64,000 nucleotides of DNA from Paenibacillus taihuensis (GTDB taxonomy: Bacteria; Bacillota; Bacilli; Paenibacillales; Paenibacillaceae). How positions within the stretch are numbered: the first letter of the stretch is position 1; each line of letters starts with the position of its first letter. Location: the NCBI RefSeq assembly GCF_003386535.1, contig NZ_QTTN01000032.1, positions 19,571 through 83,570 of the forward strand, in the 5' to 3' direction. Shown here piece after piece: positions 42,816-51,430 of this stretch. Below the pieces are notes generated by a model. The model saw nothing but the letters and a program-made list of their open reading frames with translations. It was not told the DNA's origin and did no database searches. The position numbers and the translations under genes are program-made.

Positions 42816-43763
42816 CTATTCTAGGTTCGTCATCTCAATCCAAGCCTGCCGCTTCGTTTGCAGAGCGGAGAGAGAGGCTTGACCAGAAGCTTGCTTGCTC
42901 TGAAGGTCTCGAACGACAGATCGGATATCATTCAGTGCATCAAGTGTTTGCTGCTGGGAGTTTTTGATCCGGCCTTGAACGATCCAATCCGTAATCAGAC
43001 CGTCGAACCAGTAGTCGGCCATCTTCAACGTGCCGCTGATATCAATTTGAATATTAATCGTTTGATTCAGGTCATCCAGCTCATCGCGGAAGGCGTGCAG
43101 CAGATGATTCGCATTCTGGATATGACTCTTCGCATGATCGACGTGCTCGTGCTTGATGGATGTACTGATCAGACCGCCGCCGCCCCAAGTGTCCCAGTTG
43201 CCCCAATTTTCGGCTTTCTCCAGACTTGTAGATGCGTCTTCTAGCGCGGAGACGACGCGGTTCCCGGCAGTCAGCGCTTCTTGAATCTCCTTAAGCTGCA
43301 GCGTCTGGTCTGCGATTTCATCATCCATCGCAATCAGCTTGCTCCCATGTTCAGTCGCGCCGCGAAGCGCTGACTCCTTGACTGCCATCAACCGATGGTA
43401 TTCCCGCTCAGCACCTGTGTATTGAGCAAGCTCATCTCCGAGCTGACGCAGGTTTTCTTGTGTGCTAACAAGCCGCTGCTTCTCTTCCTGAAGCTTCAAT
43501 GCTGCAGCCAGCGCTTGCTGGCGTTCGAGCTCAAGCTGCTCCTCTTTGCTGCGAAGGATCGTATGAAATAAGTTCGCGAGGGACATTTTGGTCAGCTTAT
43601 CGACATCCGCCTGTTCCTTCTCCAGCTGCAGCTCTAACTGGACAATAATTCGCTCCTGATTGTTAACGCGTCGCAGAAGCTCTTCGCGTCTGCGTTCCGC
43701 TTTGTTCAACCGTTGCATCCGCTCCTTGGCTTCGAGCAGCTGCGTGCTTAATTCATTCGGCAT
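42816..43763 (-). CDS. Coiled-coil protein of unknown function
   Basis: The 315-residue leftward product is mostly long coiled coil (residues ~5-180, for example AKERMQRLNKAERRREELLR and LEEKQRLVS-type heptads). A Gly/Trp-rich hinge (NWGNWDTWGGGGLISTSIKH, ~195-214) and a second helical part (LNQTINIQIDISGTLKMADY) follow. It has no signal peptide or nucleotide motif. Similar coiled-coil proteins are found in sporulating Bacillota, but I assign no function. It is divergent from the DUF2935 gene with 200 bases between, where I see no clear operator. Confidence 0.75.
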   Translation of the reverse strand: MPNELSTQLLEAKERMQRLNKAERRREELLRRVNNQERIIVQLELQLEKEQADVDKLTKMSLANLFHTILRSKEEQLELERQQALAAALKLQEEKQRLVSTQENLRQLGDELAQYTGAEREYHRLMAVKESALRGATEHGSKLIAMDDEIADQTLQLKEIQEALTAGNRVVSALEDASTSLEKAENWGNWDTWGGGGLISTSIKHEHVDHAKSHIQNANHLLHAFRDELDDLNQTINIQIDISGTLKMADYWFDGLITDWIVQGRIKNSQQQTLDALNDIRSVVRDLQSKQASGQASLSALQTKRQAWIEMTNLE

Positions 43764-43963
43764 CGTTGGTATCTCCGTTCATCATTAGTGTGGTACCTCA
43801 CAAGCATTGCTTTTATTACGCAGCTTATGAGGAAGAGTTTCGGAGTTTATGGAAATAAATTGAAATTCTCCCTTTGCGGAGACTTCCTCTGCATGTCATA
43901 TATCCAAGCCGTCCTCCCATACGATATAGGGTTACTAGTACGCGGTAGGGGGAGGAATTCGAG

Positions 43964-44761
43964 TTGCCAGATGCATTTGTCGCTCGTTCTTTGGAGGAGA
44001 TACGGTTCTGGTCACGGATCATGAAGGAGCATTCTTTGTTTCTCAGACTTGGCTTCCGTTGTGAGGATACGACTCTAATCAACGAGGCGAATCAATTCTA
44101 CTCCATCTTCGAAAATATCGAGAATAGGGCGAATCAATTCACAGCTGGCACAGATCCGAATGTCATCCGGAAGTTCAACGAGGAGGTTCACAACGCCGTC
44201 TCGCACATCTGGGTGTTCAAGCGAATGATCCTTCAGCTCATTCTCACCTGCCAGCTGCCCGGCGCAAACAACTTTCCGCTGCTAGTCGATCATACGAGCA
44301 GAGAGGCGAATTATTTTCGGAACCGTCTGGCGGAGCTGAATGCGGGAAGGCTCGATCCGCTGCCGGATGCGATCATTAACGAAAATGTGTTCTTCCTCCG
44401 AATCATGGCCGATCATGCGAAGTTTATTAGCCATCTGCTGGATCCTTCCGAACGCAAGCTCGTTGACCAGGCGAATGAATTCAGCCACGACTTCGATCAA
44501 CTGCTCTATCAAGCCGTCGATCTCGACTCGATGCGGCCGCAATCGCAGACGCTTCCGATGCTGGATCAGTTTTTGGATCAGAACCGCGTGTCCGTCGTCG
44601 CCCTCCGTGATTTCAAGAAAACCGCTCGTGATCTCATCGAGGCATGCCGGATCAAGAGCATCATTCATCCGCTGCTGGCTGACCACGTTTATCGCGAAGC
44701 TGAGCATTTCTTGGAGATTATCGACATGTTCGAGCTTAGCTTAACGGGAAAAAAGAACTGA
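43964..44761 (+). CDS. DUF2935-family helical protein
   Basis: The 265-residue protein consists of two similar four-helix repeats: EIRFWSRIMKEHSLFLRLGF and later NENVFFLRIMADHAKFISHL. Each has the HA-type Glu/His pattern, followed by DHTSREANYFRNRL and DHVYREAEHFLEIID. This is the DUF2935 layout, thought to be a metal-binding helical bundle. TTG 43964 follows GGGGGAGG. Function is not known; it is common in spore formers. Confidence 0.85.
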   Translation: MPDAFVARSLEEIRFWSRIMKEHSLFLRLGFRCEDTTLINEANQFYSIFENIENRANQFTAGTDPNVIRKFNEEVHNAVSHIWVFKRMILQLILTCQLPGANNFPLLVDHTSREANYFRNRLAELNAGRLDPLPDAIINENVFFLRIMADHAKFISHLLDPSERKLVDQANEFSHDFDQLLYQAVDLDSMRPQSQTLPMLDQFLDQNRVSVVALRDFKKTARDLIEACRIKSIIHPLLADHVYREAEHFLEIIDMFELSLTGKKN

Positions 44762-44905
44762 AACATCACTAGAGGCTGTTGGTCCGTTGAGACTGGCAGT
44801 CTTTCATTATTTTACGGTGGAAACTGGTAGTGATGGATGGAGGTGTTTGGAGGGATTTGGAAATGCTTTGTGGAAGTATCCCTGAAAAGGAAGGTGGGGG
44901 GACGG

Positions 44906-45412
44906 ATGCTGATTCGAAAAGCGACACCAGCTGACGCAGAGCAAATTGCCGATGTTCACGTTCAGAGCTGGCAGACGACTTATCGCGGTATCATAGCCGA
45001 TGACTATCTGGATCGTCTATCCGTGGAACAACGGCTGCGAAACTGGCAATGGACGTTCGAGCATATGACAGAGTCCGATTGCGTCTTCATAGCAGAAGCG
45101 GAGGATGGACGCATTGTCGGTTTGGCAAGTGGCGGACGCTGCCGCGAATCTGACAATGACTTCGACGGAGAGCTGTACGCAATCTATTTACTTCAGCACT
45201 ATCAACGTAGAGGTGTTGGTCGAGAGCTATTTCGCAATGTCACCGATTTCTTACGGCAAATCGGCTGCTCGTCGATGATGCTGTGGGTACTCGCGGACAA
45301 CCCGTCATTGACATTCTATCTGGCACAGGGCGGGCACATCACTCGCCAGCAAAATATTCGTATCGGCGAGGAAGAGTTGGTTGAACTTGCGATCGGATGG
45401 GATTATATATAG
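44906..45412 (+). CDS. GNAT acetyltransferase
   Basis: The 168-residue GNAT protein begins LIRKATPADAEQIADVHVQS. It has the acetyl-CoA loop YLLQHYQRRGVGRELFRNV near residue 98-116 and ends with the typical late strands LWVLADNPSLTFYLAQGGH. ATG 44906 follows AAGGTGGGGGG; an in-frame upstream ATG (44837) lies in unlikely sequence. Acceptor unknown. Confidence 0.88.
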   Translation: MLIRKATPADAEQIADVHVQSWQTTYRGIIADDYLDRLSVEQRLRNWQWTFEHMTESDCVFIAEAEDGRIVGLASGGRCRESDNDFDGELYAIYLLQHYQRRGVGRELFRNVTDFLRQIGCSSMMLWVLADNPSLTFYLAQGGHITRQQNIRIGEEELVELAIGWDYI

Positions 45413-45515
45413 ATGAATATGTATTCAAATCAGGCAGCGGCAACCTTTCCACACCTGCCAACGTCAAGGAACTCAAGAACCTTCATCATTTGTTAGACAC
45501 ACGGGGGCGGTAGAT

Positions 45516-46007
45516 GTGAGAAAGCCAATTACTGTATTTATTTTCATCCTCATGGCAGGGCTGCTATTGGGCTGCAATGCGAAGTCGCATAACATTACCG
45601 AGCAAGAGTCAGTTACGGGTGATCGGCTATATATCGTTGACCACTACAAAGAGAAGCTCGCAGCGATGAAGCTGAAAGAAGTGGCGGCGATGCCGTACTT
45701 CCACAGTCCGTTCATTGTTGTTGCGGCTGATGAAGCGGGGCAGCAATTCGCAATTATTTTCAGAGAAGACGGAACGAAGAAGGCCATTCCTCTGCCAGTC
45801 ACTTACGAGCAGATTGTTGACTTGGTTGAACAACGCGGGTTCGATCTCTCTACCGTTGGGAGCAGCTGGAATCTTCATCTTTTTGAAATCAATCAGAAGC
45901 TCTATTGGGTATTCGGAGATGGACAAGGCCAGCTCGTTCTGGATCTGAACGGACATGAGGTCGCGGATCCGTTTCAGCAGGATGAATTGAACGACACCTC
46001 CAGCTGA
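45516..46007 (+). CDS. Putative lipoprotein of unknown function
   Basis: The 163-residue product has a signal peptide with lipobox LLLGC (Cys20). The mature part is small and soluble (FIVVAADEAGQQFAIIFRED, WVFGDGQGQLVLDLNGHEVA) with no recognised family. GTG 45516 is behind GGGGGCGG. It lies before the heptamer repeat and the reductase gene. Confidence 0.7.
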   Translation: MRKPITVFIFILMAGLLLGCNAKSHNITEQESVTGDRLYIVDHYKEKLAAMKLKEVAAMPYFHSPFIVVAADEAGQQFAIIFREDGTKKAIPLPVTYEQIVDLVEQRGFDLSTVGSSWNLHLFEINQKLYWVFGDGQGQLVLDLNGHEVADPFQQDELNDTSS

Positions 46008-46050
46008 TATACAATATAGGGACTGTCTGATTATTTCAAGCATTGCTAAA

Positions 46051-46106
46051 GCAAAAAGCAAAAAGCAAAAAGCAAAAAGCAAAAAGCAAAAAGCAAAAAG
46101 CAAAAA
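46051..46106 (+). repeat. Eight tandem GCAAAAA heptamers upstream of the reductase gene
   Basis: GCAAAAA occurs eight times without interruption, followed by a partial GCAAA that runs into the AAAGGAG ribosome binding site. The array therefore ends about 17 bases before the start codon. Slippage would change the distance between promoter and ribosome binding site by seven bases per unit. Confidence 0.97.
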
Positions 46107-46123
46107 GCAAAGGAGCACACATC

Positions 46124-46603
46124 ATGTTTCATACCGAGGCGTATTCAGGAACACGGGAACAAAACTACGAGTTACTCATTAACCAGCTCGGCGCGCTGCT
46201 GGAAGGCGAAGCGGATCAAATCGCGAACCTCTCCAACGCATCCGCACTGCTGAATCAATTTCTAGATCGCATTAACTGGGTAGGCTTCTATATTAACCGC
46301 AGCGAAGAGCTGGTGCTCGGGCCATTCCAAGGACTTCCGGCATGCGTCCGTATTCCTTTCGCGCGCGGCGTTTGCGGCAAAGCAGCCAATACGAGAGAGA
46401 CGGTTCGCGTAGAGAACGTTCATGAGTTCCCCGGCCATATCGCTTGTGACGCTGCATCGCAATCGGAGATCGTCATTCCAATTATCAAAGACGGCGAGCT
46501 TCTCGGCGTGCTGGACATCGACAGCCCTGAGCTGAATCGGTTCGATGAGCTGGATCAGCAGTATTTGGAGCAATTCGTCCAGAAGCTCTGCGCCTATCTG
46601 TAA
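46124..46603 (+). CDS. msrC: GAF-domain free methionine-(R)-sulfoxide reductase
   Basis: The 159-residue single GAF domain reduces free Met-R-sulfoxide with three redox cysteines. They are seen as Cys74 (GLPACVRIPF), Cys84 (ARGVCGKAA) and Cys108 (GHIACDAASQSEIV), all at family positions. NWVGFYINRSEELVLGPFQG is the usual start of the GAF core. AAAGGAG sits eight bases before ATG 46124. A Lys/Gln-rich extension read through the heptamers from TTG 46043 is not credible. The upstream repeat could tune expression. The GNAT gene that follows starts one base after its stop. Confidence 0.92.
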   Translation: MFHTEAYSGTREQNYELLINQLGALLEGEADQIANLSNASALLNQFLDRINWVGFYINRSEELVLGPFQGLPACVRIPFARGVCGKAANTRETVRVENVHEFPGHIACDAASQSEIVIPIIKDGELLGVLDIDSPELNRFDELDQQYLEQFVQKLCAYL

Positions 46604-46604
46604 C

Positions 46605-47171
46605 ATGACGATGGACTATCAAGTTACATCGAAGTGGGATGAGAGCTTGTGGCGCAAGGTGGAACCGGTGTACAGGGAAGCGTTCCCCGAACATCGAGGC
46701 AAGAGTAACGGCGTCCTAAGGCGCATGTTCCAGCGTAAGCTTAGCGAGCTGCATACGTGGACGGAAGCGGGCGATGTGATCGCGATGGCGCTGACCTCAA
46801 CGGACCGTCCATCAAACGTACTCGTGCTCGATTATATCGCAGTTCGTGCGAATCAGAGAGGACGCGGCATTGGCCGGCATTGTGTCGAAGCAATCAGCGA
46901 GTGGGCAGCGACTTCGGAGTCCTGCCGCGCAGTCATTATCGAGACTGAAGCGGATGACACGGAAGAGAATGCGGAGCGCATCAAATTTTGGCAAAAGGTA
47001 GGGTTTCAGCTGACAGGCTACGTGCATCCGTACATCTGGGTATCTGAGACGTACTATGCGATGTACTTGCCATTAGACCCTTCGTTCAAGCCGGATGACG
47101 ACGGCAAGTCGCTCTTCAAATACATCACGAAGTACCACGAGAAAGCATACCGTGGCGGAGATATAGAGTAG
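46605..47171 (+). CDS. GNAT acetyltransferase
   Basis: The 188-residue GNAT protein shows LVLDYIAVRANQRGRGIGRH as the acetyl-CoA loop (near residue 70-90) and ERIKFWQKVGFQLTGY at the end. Starts at 46605 and 46611 are both possible; neither has a good ribosome binding site of its own, so translation is probably coupled to msrC, one base upstream. Acceptor unknown. Confidence 0.85.
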   Translation: MTMDYQVTSKWDESLWRKVEPVYREAFPEHRGKSNGVLRRMFQRKLSELHTWTEAGDVIAMALTSTDRPSNVLVLDYIAVRANQRGRGIGRHCVEAISEWAATSESCRAVIIETEADDTEENAERIKFWQKVGFQLTGYVHPYIWVSETYYAMYLPLDPSFKPDDDGKSLFKYITKYHEKAYRGGDIE

Positions 47172-47272
47172 ACTCTCGCGTTTCATATGGAATTGATAAC
47201 CATTGCTTTTTTCGAACAGCCTCTTTATTATTGAAAACTGTTATGAAAATTAAATACAAATGCCTCATGATT

Positions 47273-47451
47273 CATGCAATGAGGTAGAGGTCGCGATGTT
47301 GAAGAGTACGTCCGGGGGAAGTCCAGTATAGACTGTTGATTCCGGGTGAAAAGGCAACGTCGCCGAAGCTGCGCGCCATACTGGCCGCGCTTGCTGGGGC
47401 CGTTTCCGAAAGGAGCGGAACTGTCATGCTGTCCTTCCCAGGGAGAGCATG
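47273..47451 (+). promoter_or_regulatory. Lysine riboswitch (L box)
   Basis: The leader shows the L-box order: AGGTAGAGGTCGCGATG, AAGAGTA, GGGGGAAGTCC, GGGTGAAAAGG, GTCGCCGAAGC, GCTGGGGCCG and GGAACTGTCATG. P1 is closed by CATGC (47273) with GCATG (47447). A terminator follows at 47487. Lysine binding should stop transcription of the permease gene. Confidence 0.93.
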
Positions 47452-47486
47452 TTGAGCTATCTTGGAACAGGATGATTGAGGGAGTT

Positions 47487-47526
47487 AAAGCTGCCTTTCT
47501 TGTGTTTGAAGAAGGCGGCTTTTTTG
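47487..47526 (+). terminator. Terminator of the lysine riboswitch
   Basis: Stem AAGCTGCCTTTCTT with AAGAAGGCGGCTT (one bulge), then TTTTTT, between the aptamer and the permease start. Confidence 0.9.
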
Positions 47527-47567
47527 TGTTTATTTTCTCGGAAATCAGTATAGGGAGCGTACCGAAA

Positions 47568-49013
47568 GTGAAAGAGAAAGTAAAAGAGAACAAACTGCGC
47601 AGAGGTTTGAAATCACGCCATATGACGATGATTTCCCTCGGCGGATCGATTGGGACAGGGCTGTTCCTGGCAAGCGGAGGAGCGATTCACTCGGCTGGAC
47701 CGGGCGGAGCTTTGCTAGCTTATCTGGTTATTGGCATCATGGTCTATTTCCTCGTCACAAGCTTGGGCGAAATGGCTACTTATATGCCGGTATCCGGAAC
47801 ATTCAGCACGTATGCAACGAGATTCGTAGATCCATCCTTCGGCTTCGCGCTCGGGTGGAACTATTGGTATAACTGGGCGATTACGATCGCCGCAGAGCTG
47901 TCTGCCGCAACGTTGATCATCAAATTCTGGCTGCCGGACAGCCCGTCATTCATATGGAGTGCTCTCTTCCTGGCTTTAATGGTCGGACTAAATCTATTAT
48001 CGGTAAAAGGGTACGGAGAATCCGAGTACTGGTTCGCAATGATCAAGATTGTAACAGTCGTTGTCTTCATCGCTATCGGCTTGCTCATGATTGTGGGCAT
48101 TTGGAAGGGCGATGCGGTCGGCTTCAGCAACTTTACGGCTGGCGATGCGCCAATATCCGGCGGTTGGCTCGCGGTGCTTGGCGTCTGTATGGCGGCCGGA
48201 TTCTCGTTCCAAGGAACAGAGCTCGTCGGTATCGCGGCAGGGGAATCCGAGAATCCGCGCGAGAGCGTTCCGCGCGCCATCCGCAGCGTGTTCTGGCGCA
48301 TTCTGCTGTTCTACATCCTGGCAATCTTCGTCGTCGGCTTGCTCATTCCGTTCACGACGGACACACTCGCAGACGGTAGTGTCGCGGCAAGTCCGTTCAC
48401 GATTATTTTCGAGAAAGCGGGACTTAGCGTTGCAGCTTCCGTAATGAATGCAGTCATCTTAAGCTCGGTTCTATCCGCAGGCAACTCGGGTATGTATGCA
48501 TCGACACGGATGCTGTGGGTGCTCGCGAAGGAAGGCAAAGCTCCTCGCGTATTCGCGAAGCTGAATAAGCGCGGCATTCCCGTCTATGCGCTGCTCGCAA
48601 CAGCCGCAATCGGCATGCTAGCTTTCCTGGCATCCTTCTTCGGCGACGGTCAAGTGTACATTTGGCTGCTGAACGCATCCGGTATGTCGGGCTTCATCGC
48701 TTGGCTTGGTATTGCGATCAGCCATTACCGGTTCCGCAAAGCCTATGTGGCGCAAGGCCGCAGCATCGAAGACTTGCCTTACCGTTCGCTATGGTTCCCG
48801 TTCGGACCGATTCTCGCAGGCGTGATGTGCATGGTCGTTATTATCGGGCAGAGCATTAGCGCGTACTCCGACGGACAGATTGACTGGATGTTCGTGCTCG
48901 CTTCTTATGTGGGGATTCCACTGTTCCTCGTGATTTGGCTCGGCTACAAGTGGAAGTACAAATCGAAGCTGTTGAAGCTCGAAGAATGCGATTTGGACCA
49001 GGCAACTGAATAG
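47568..49013 (+). CDS. lysP: Lysine permease (LysP-like, APC superfamily)
   Basis: The 481-residue transporter has about 12 membrane segments. It carries the APC start HMTMISLGGSIGTGLFLASG (residues ~20-39), GWNYWYNWAI after segment 3 and FSFQGTELVGIAAGESENP in the middle. These are marks of the amino acid-H+ symporter group that includes LysP. The lysine riboswitch upstream argues for lysine as substrate. GTG 47568 is ten bases after AGGGAG. The much longer frame from 47346 runs through the riboswitch and is not used. Confidence 0.92.
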   Translation: MKEKVKENKLRRGLKSRHMTMISLGGSIGTGLFLASGGAIHSAGPGGALLAYLVIGIMVYFLVTSLGEMATYMPVSGTFSTYATRFVDPSFGFALGWNYWYNWAITIAAELSAATLIIKFWLPDSPSFIWSALFLALMVGLNLLSVKGYGESEYWFAMIKIVTVVVFIAIGLLMIVGIWKGDAVGFSNFTAGDAPISGGWLAVLGVCMAAGFSFQGTELVGIAAGESENPRESVPRAIRSVFWRILLFYILAIFVVGLLIPFTTDTLADGSVAASPFTIIFEKAGLSVAASVMNAVILSSVLSAGNSGMYASTRMLWVLAKEGKAPRVFAKLNKRGIPVYALLATAAIGMLAFLASFFGDGQVYIWLLNASGMSGFIAWLGIAISHYRFRKAYVAQGRSIEDLPYRSLWFPFGPILAGVMCMVVIIGQSISAYSDGQIDWMFVLASYVGIPLFLVIWLGYKWKYKSKLLKLEECDLDQATE

Positions 49014-49025
49014 TTTCACGTACTG

Positions 49026-49061
49026 AAGAGCAAGGGCTGACGCGGCCTTTGCTCTTTTTTT
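49026..49061 (+). terminator. Terminator after the lysine permease gene
   Basis: Stem AGAGCAAGGGC/GCCTTTGCTCT (imperfect near the loop) followed by TTTTTTT. Confidence 0.85.
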
Positions 49062-49206
49062 GCAGGGTGGGATGAAGGCAGAATGGATGCTGCATAATAG
49101 CTTGAAAGTCCGCAAAATTCTTTACCAATGCAAAGCTTTATAGTAAACTAATATTTCTGTGTTTTTTTGCAGAATCGCTATAACAGAATTAAAGGTGGAA
49201 CGCATC

Positions 49207-50601
49207 ATGAATCTTTTTCGGAAAAAATCCATTTCCTCCTTATTGGCAGCAGAGCCTGGGAGCGGCAGCGGCTTGAAAAAAGCGCTTGGCTCATTTGATC
49301 TCACCATGCTTGGAGTAGGCGCAATTATTGGAACCGGAATTTTCGTACTCACTGGGGTGGCAGCCGCAACCTATGCAGGACCTGCGCTTGTCATCTCCTT
49401 CGTCCTCGCTGGACTAGCTTGCGTATTTACGGCACTGTGCTATGCGGAGTTCGCTTCGAGCGTACCTGTCTCGGGCAGCGCGTATACGTACAGCTATGCG
49501 GCGTTTGGCGAATTTATCGCATGGATGCTCGGCTGGGCGCTTATCCTCGAATATGGATTAGCGAGCTCGGCGGTCGCCAGCGGATGGTCAGGGTATTTTC
49601 AAGGACTGCTGGACGGCTTCGGCGTGCATCTCCCAAAAGCATTATCAAGCGCACTGAACATGGATAATGGGACGATCATCGACTTGCCGGCGATGGTCAT
49701 TATTTTCTTAATTACGCTCGTCCTGACGCGCGGCGTCAAAGAATCAGCACGCATGAATATGCTGATGGTGATTATTAAAGTGACCTGCGTACTTCTATTC
49801 ATCGGCGTTGGCGTATGGTACGTGAAGCCCGAGAACTGGACGCCGTTCATGCCGTACGGCTTCCATGGCGTAACAGCTGGAGCAGCGACGATCTTCTTCG
49901 CTTATATCGGTTTCGACGCGGTATCAACAGCTGCGGAAGAAGTTCGGGATCCTCAGCGCGCGATGCCGATCGGGATTATCTGGTCGCTCGCGATCTGTAC
50001 GTCACTGTATATCATCGTATCGCTCATCCTAACCGGTATTGTTCCGTATGATCAGCTGAATGTCAGCAACCCTGTTGCATTCGCGCTTGAATATATCCAT
50101 CAGGACTGGGTCGCAGGATTTATCTCGGTCGGTGCGATAACAGGCATCACTACGGTGCTGCTCGTGCTGCTCTTCGGACAGACGCGACTGTTCTATGCGA
50201 TGAGCCGTGACGGCTTGCTGCCTCGAGTGCTATCGGTTGTGAATCCGAAGCGCCAAACGCCGGTTATCGGCAGCTGGTTGACTGCACTGCTTGCAGGTAC
50301 ATTCGCCGGTCTCGTGCCGCTGCACAGGCTTGCGGAATTGACGAACATAGGAACGCTGTTCGCGTTCTTCGTCGTTTCGATCGGCATCGTCGTCTTGCGT
50401 CGGACTCAGCCAGATTTGAAACGCGGCTTCAAAGTGCCGTTCGTTCCGTTCACACCGATTCTCGGCGCGGCGTCGTGCCTGTACCTCATGCTGCAGCTGA
50501 AAGCTTTCACATGGGCGAGCTTCGGTATTTGGCTTACGATTGGTCTCGTTATTTACTTCATTTACGGTTATCGAAACAGCGCGCTTCGCGAGCGCAAATA
50601 A
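49207..50601 (+). CDS. Cationic amino acid transporter-type permease (APC superfamily)
   Basis: The 464-residue protein has about 12 membrane segments and the start LGSFDLTMLGVGAIIGTGIF. It shows GPALVISFVLAGLACVFTAL and FFAYIGFDAVSTAAEEVRDP, as in the YfnA/CAT-like branch. It probably imports an amino acid with protons. Unlike the preceding permease it has no riboswitch. ATG 49207 follows AAAGGTGG. Substrate is unknown. Confidence 0.9.
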   Translation: MNLFRKKSISSLLAAEPGSGSGLKKALGSFDLTMLGVGAIIGTGIFVLTGVAAATYAGPALVISFVLAGLACVFTALCYAEFASSVPVSGSAYTYSYAAFGEFIAWMLGWALILEYGLASSAVASGWSGYFQGLLDGFGVHLPKALSSALNMDNGTIIDLPAMVIIFLITLVLTRGVKESARMNMLMVIIKVTCVLLFIGVGVWYVKPENWTPFMPYGFHGVTAGAATIFFAYIGFDAVSTAAEEVRDPQRAMPIGIIWSLAICTSLYIIVSLILTGIVPYDQLNVSNPVAFALEYIHQDWVAGFISVGAITGITTVLLVLLFGQTRLFYAMSRDGLLPRVLSVVNPKRQTPVIGSWLTALLAGTFAGLVPLHRLAELTNIGTLFAFFVVSIGIVVLRRTQPDLKRGFKVPFVPFTPILGAASCLYLMLQLKAFTWASFGIWLTIGLVIYFIYGYRNSALRERK

Positions 50602-50735
50602 GGTGAAGACGGCGGCCTACGGGTCGTCGTTCTTTTATTTTCTGGAGCGGGAAAAGGTGAGGAAGCTGCGAATCAGTGGTATAGTGAAAAGGTTGATGTA
50701 TACATGTTTGCGCGAGAGGAGGAGGCAAATTTCAG

Positions 50736-51329
50736 ATGTTCAAGGAACAAGAATACTACGGTGATCATTTTGCGGATATGGTGTTCTCGAAGGAAGAGCT
50801 CGTCAGCGTGAAATTCTACGATTGTACCTTTACGAAGTGCGATTTCAGCGAGACGGCGTTTGATGAGTGCAAGTTCTCGGATTGCACGTTTGAACACTGT
50901 GATCTCAGCATGATCAAGCTGCTGGACAGCTCGTTCTCACAAGCATCGTTCAAGCACTGTAAGCTGGTTGGCGTCGATTGGACCGAGGCATCGTGGTCGC
51001 GTATTGTCGTGCCTGGCACGCTGCGCTTCGACGAATGTGTGCTGAACCATTCTACATTCATCGGACTTTCAATGCCGAAGAGTCAGCTCACAGCTTGCAC
51101 GGCTCGTGACGTGGACTTCCGTGAAGCGGATTTGCAGGAGTCGAATTTAGCACGCACGAATTTCGCCGAGAGCTTATTTAGCGAGACGAACCTGACGGGC
51201 GCAAACCTGTCGCATGCGACGAATTATGCAATCGATCCGAGTAATAATCGGATTCGTAAAGCCAAGTTCACGCTGCCGGAAGCCATCTCACTGCTGTACA
51301 GTATGGATATTGAGCTTATCGAAGATTAA
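50736..51329 (+). CDS. Pentapeptide-repeat protein
   Basis: The 197-residue protein is built of A(D/N)LxX-type five-residue repeats: YDCTFTKCDFSETAFDECKF, DCTFEHCDLSMIKLLDSSFS, and later VDFREADLQESNLARTNFAE with SLFSETNLTGANLSHA. These fold as a four-sided beta helix. Some members protect DNA gyrase (Qnr/MfpA type), but many have other roles. GAGGAGGAGGC precedes the ATG. It is isolated between the permease and the P450. Confidence 0.9.
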   Translation: MFKEQEYYGDHFADMVFSKEELVSVKFYDCTFTKCDFSETAFDECKFSDCTFEHCDLSMIKLLDSSFSQASFKHCKLVGVDWTEASWSRIVVPGTLRFDECVLNHSTFIGLSMPKSQLTACTARDVDFREADLQESNLARTNFAESLFSETNLTGANLSHATNYAIDPSNNRIRKAKFTLPEAISLLYSMDIELIED

Positions 51330-51430
51330 CGATGAACGTACTCAGCAGCTAGTACAAGTCTGATTGGAAGGAAATGGCGTTTGGACGAAGAAGTAGTGTT
51401 GGAACGATCAAACGAAAAGGTGTGATCCCC

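Noticed and set aside
46043..46123. Lys/Gln-rich N-terminal extension of the sulfoxide reductase read through the heptamers
   Set aside because: The start would be a TTG without a ribosome binding site, while ATG 46124 has AAAGGAG at eight bases and gives the normal family N-terminus.
47346..47567. Extended N-terminus of the lysine permease
   Set aside because: This frame crosses the lysine riboswitch and its terminator. GTG 47568 gives a standard LysP start.
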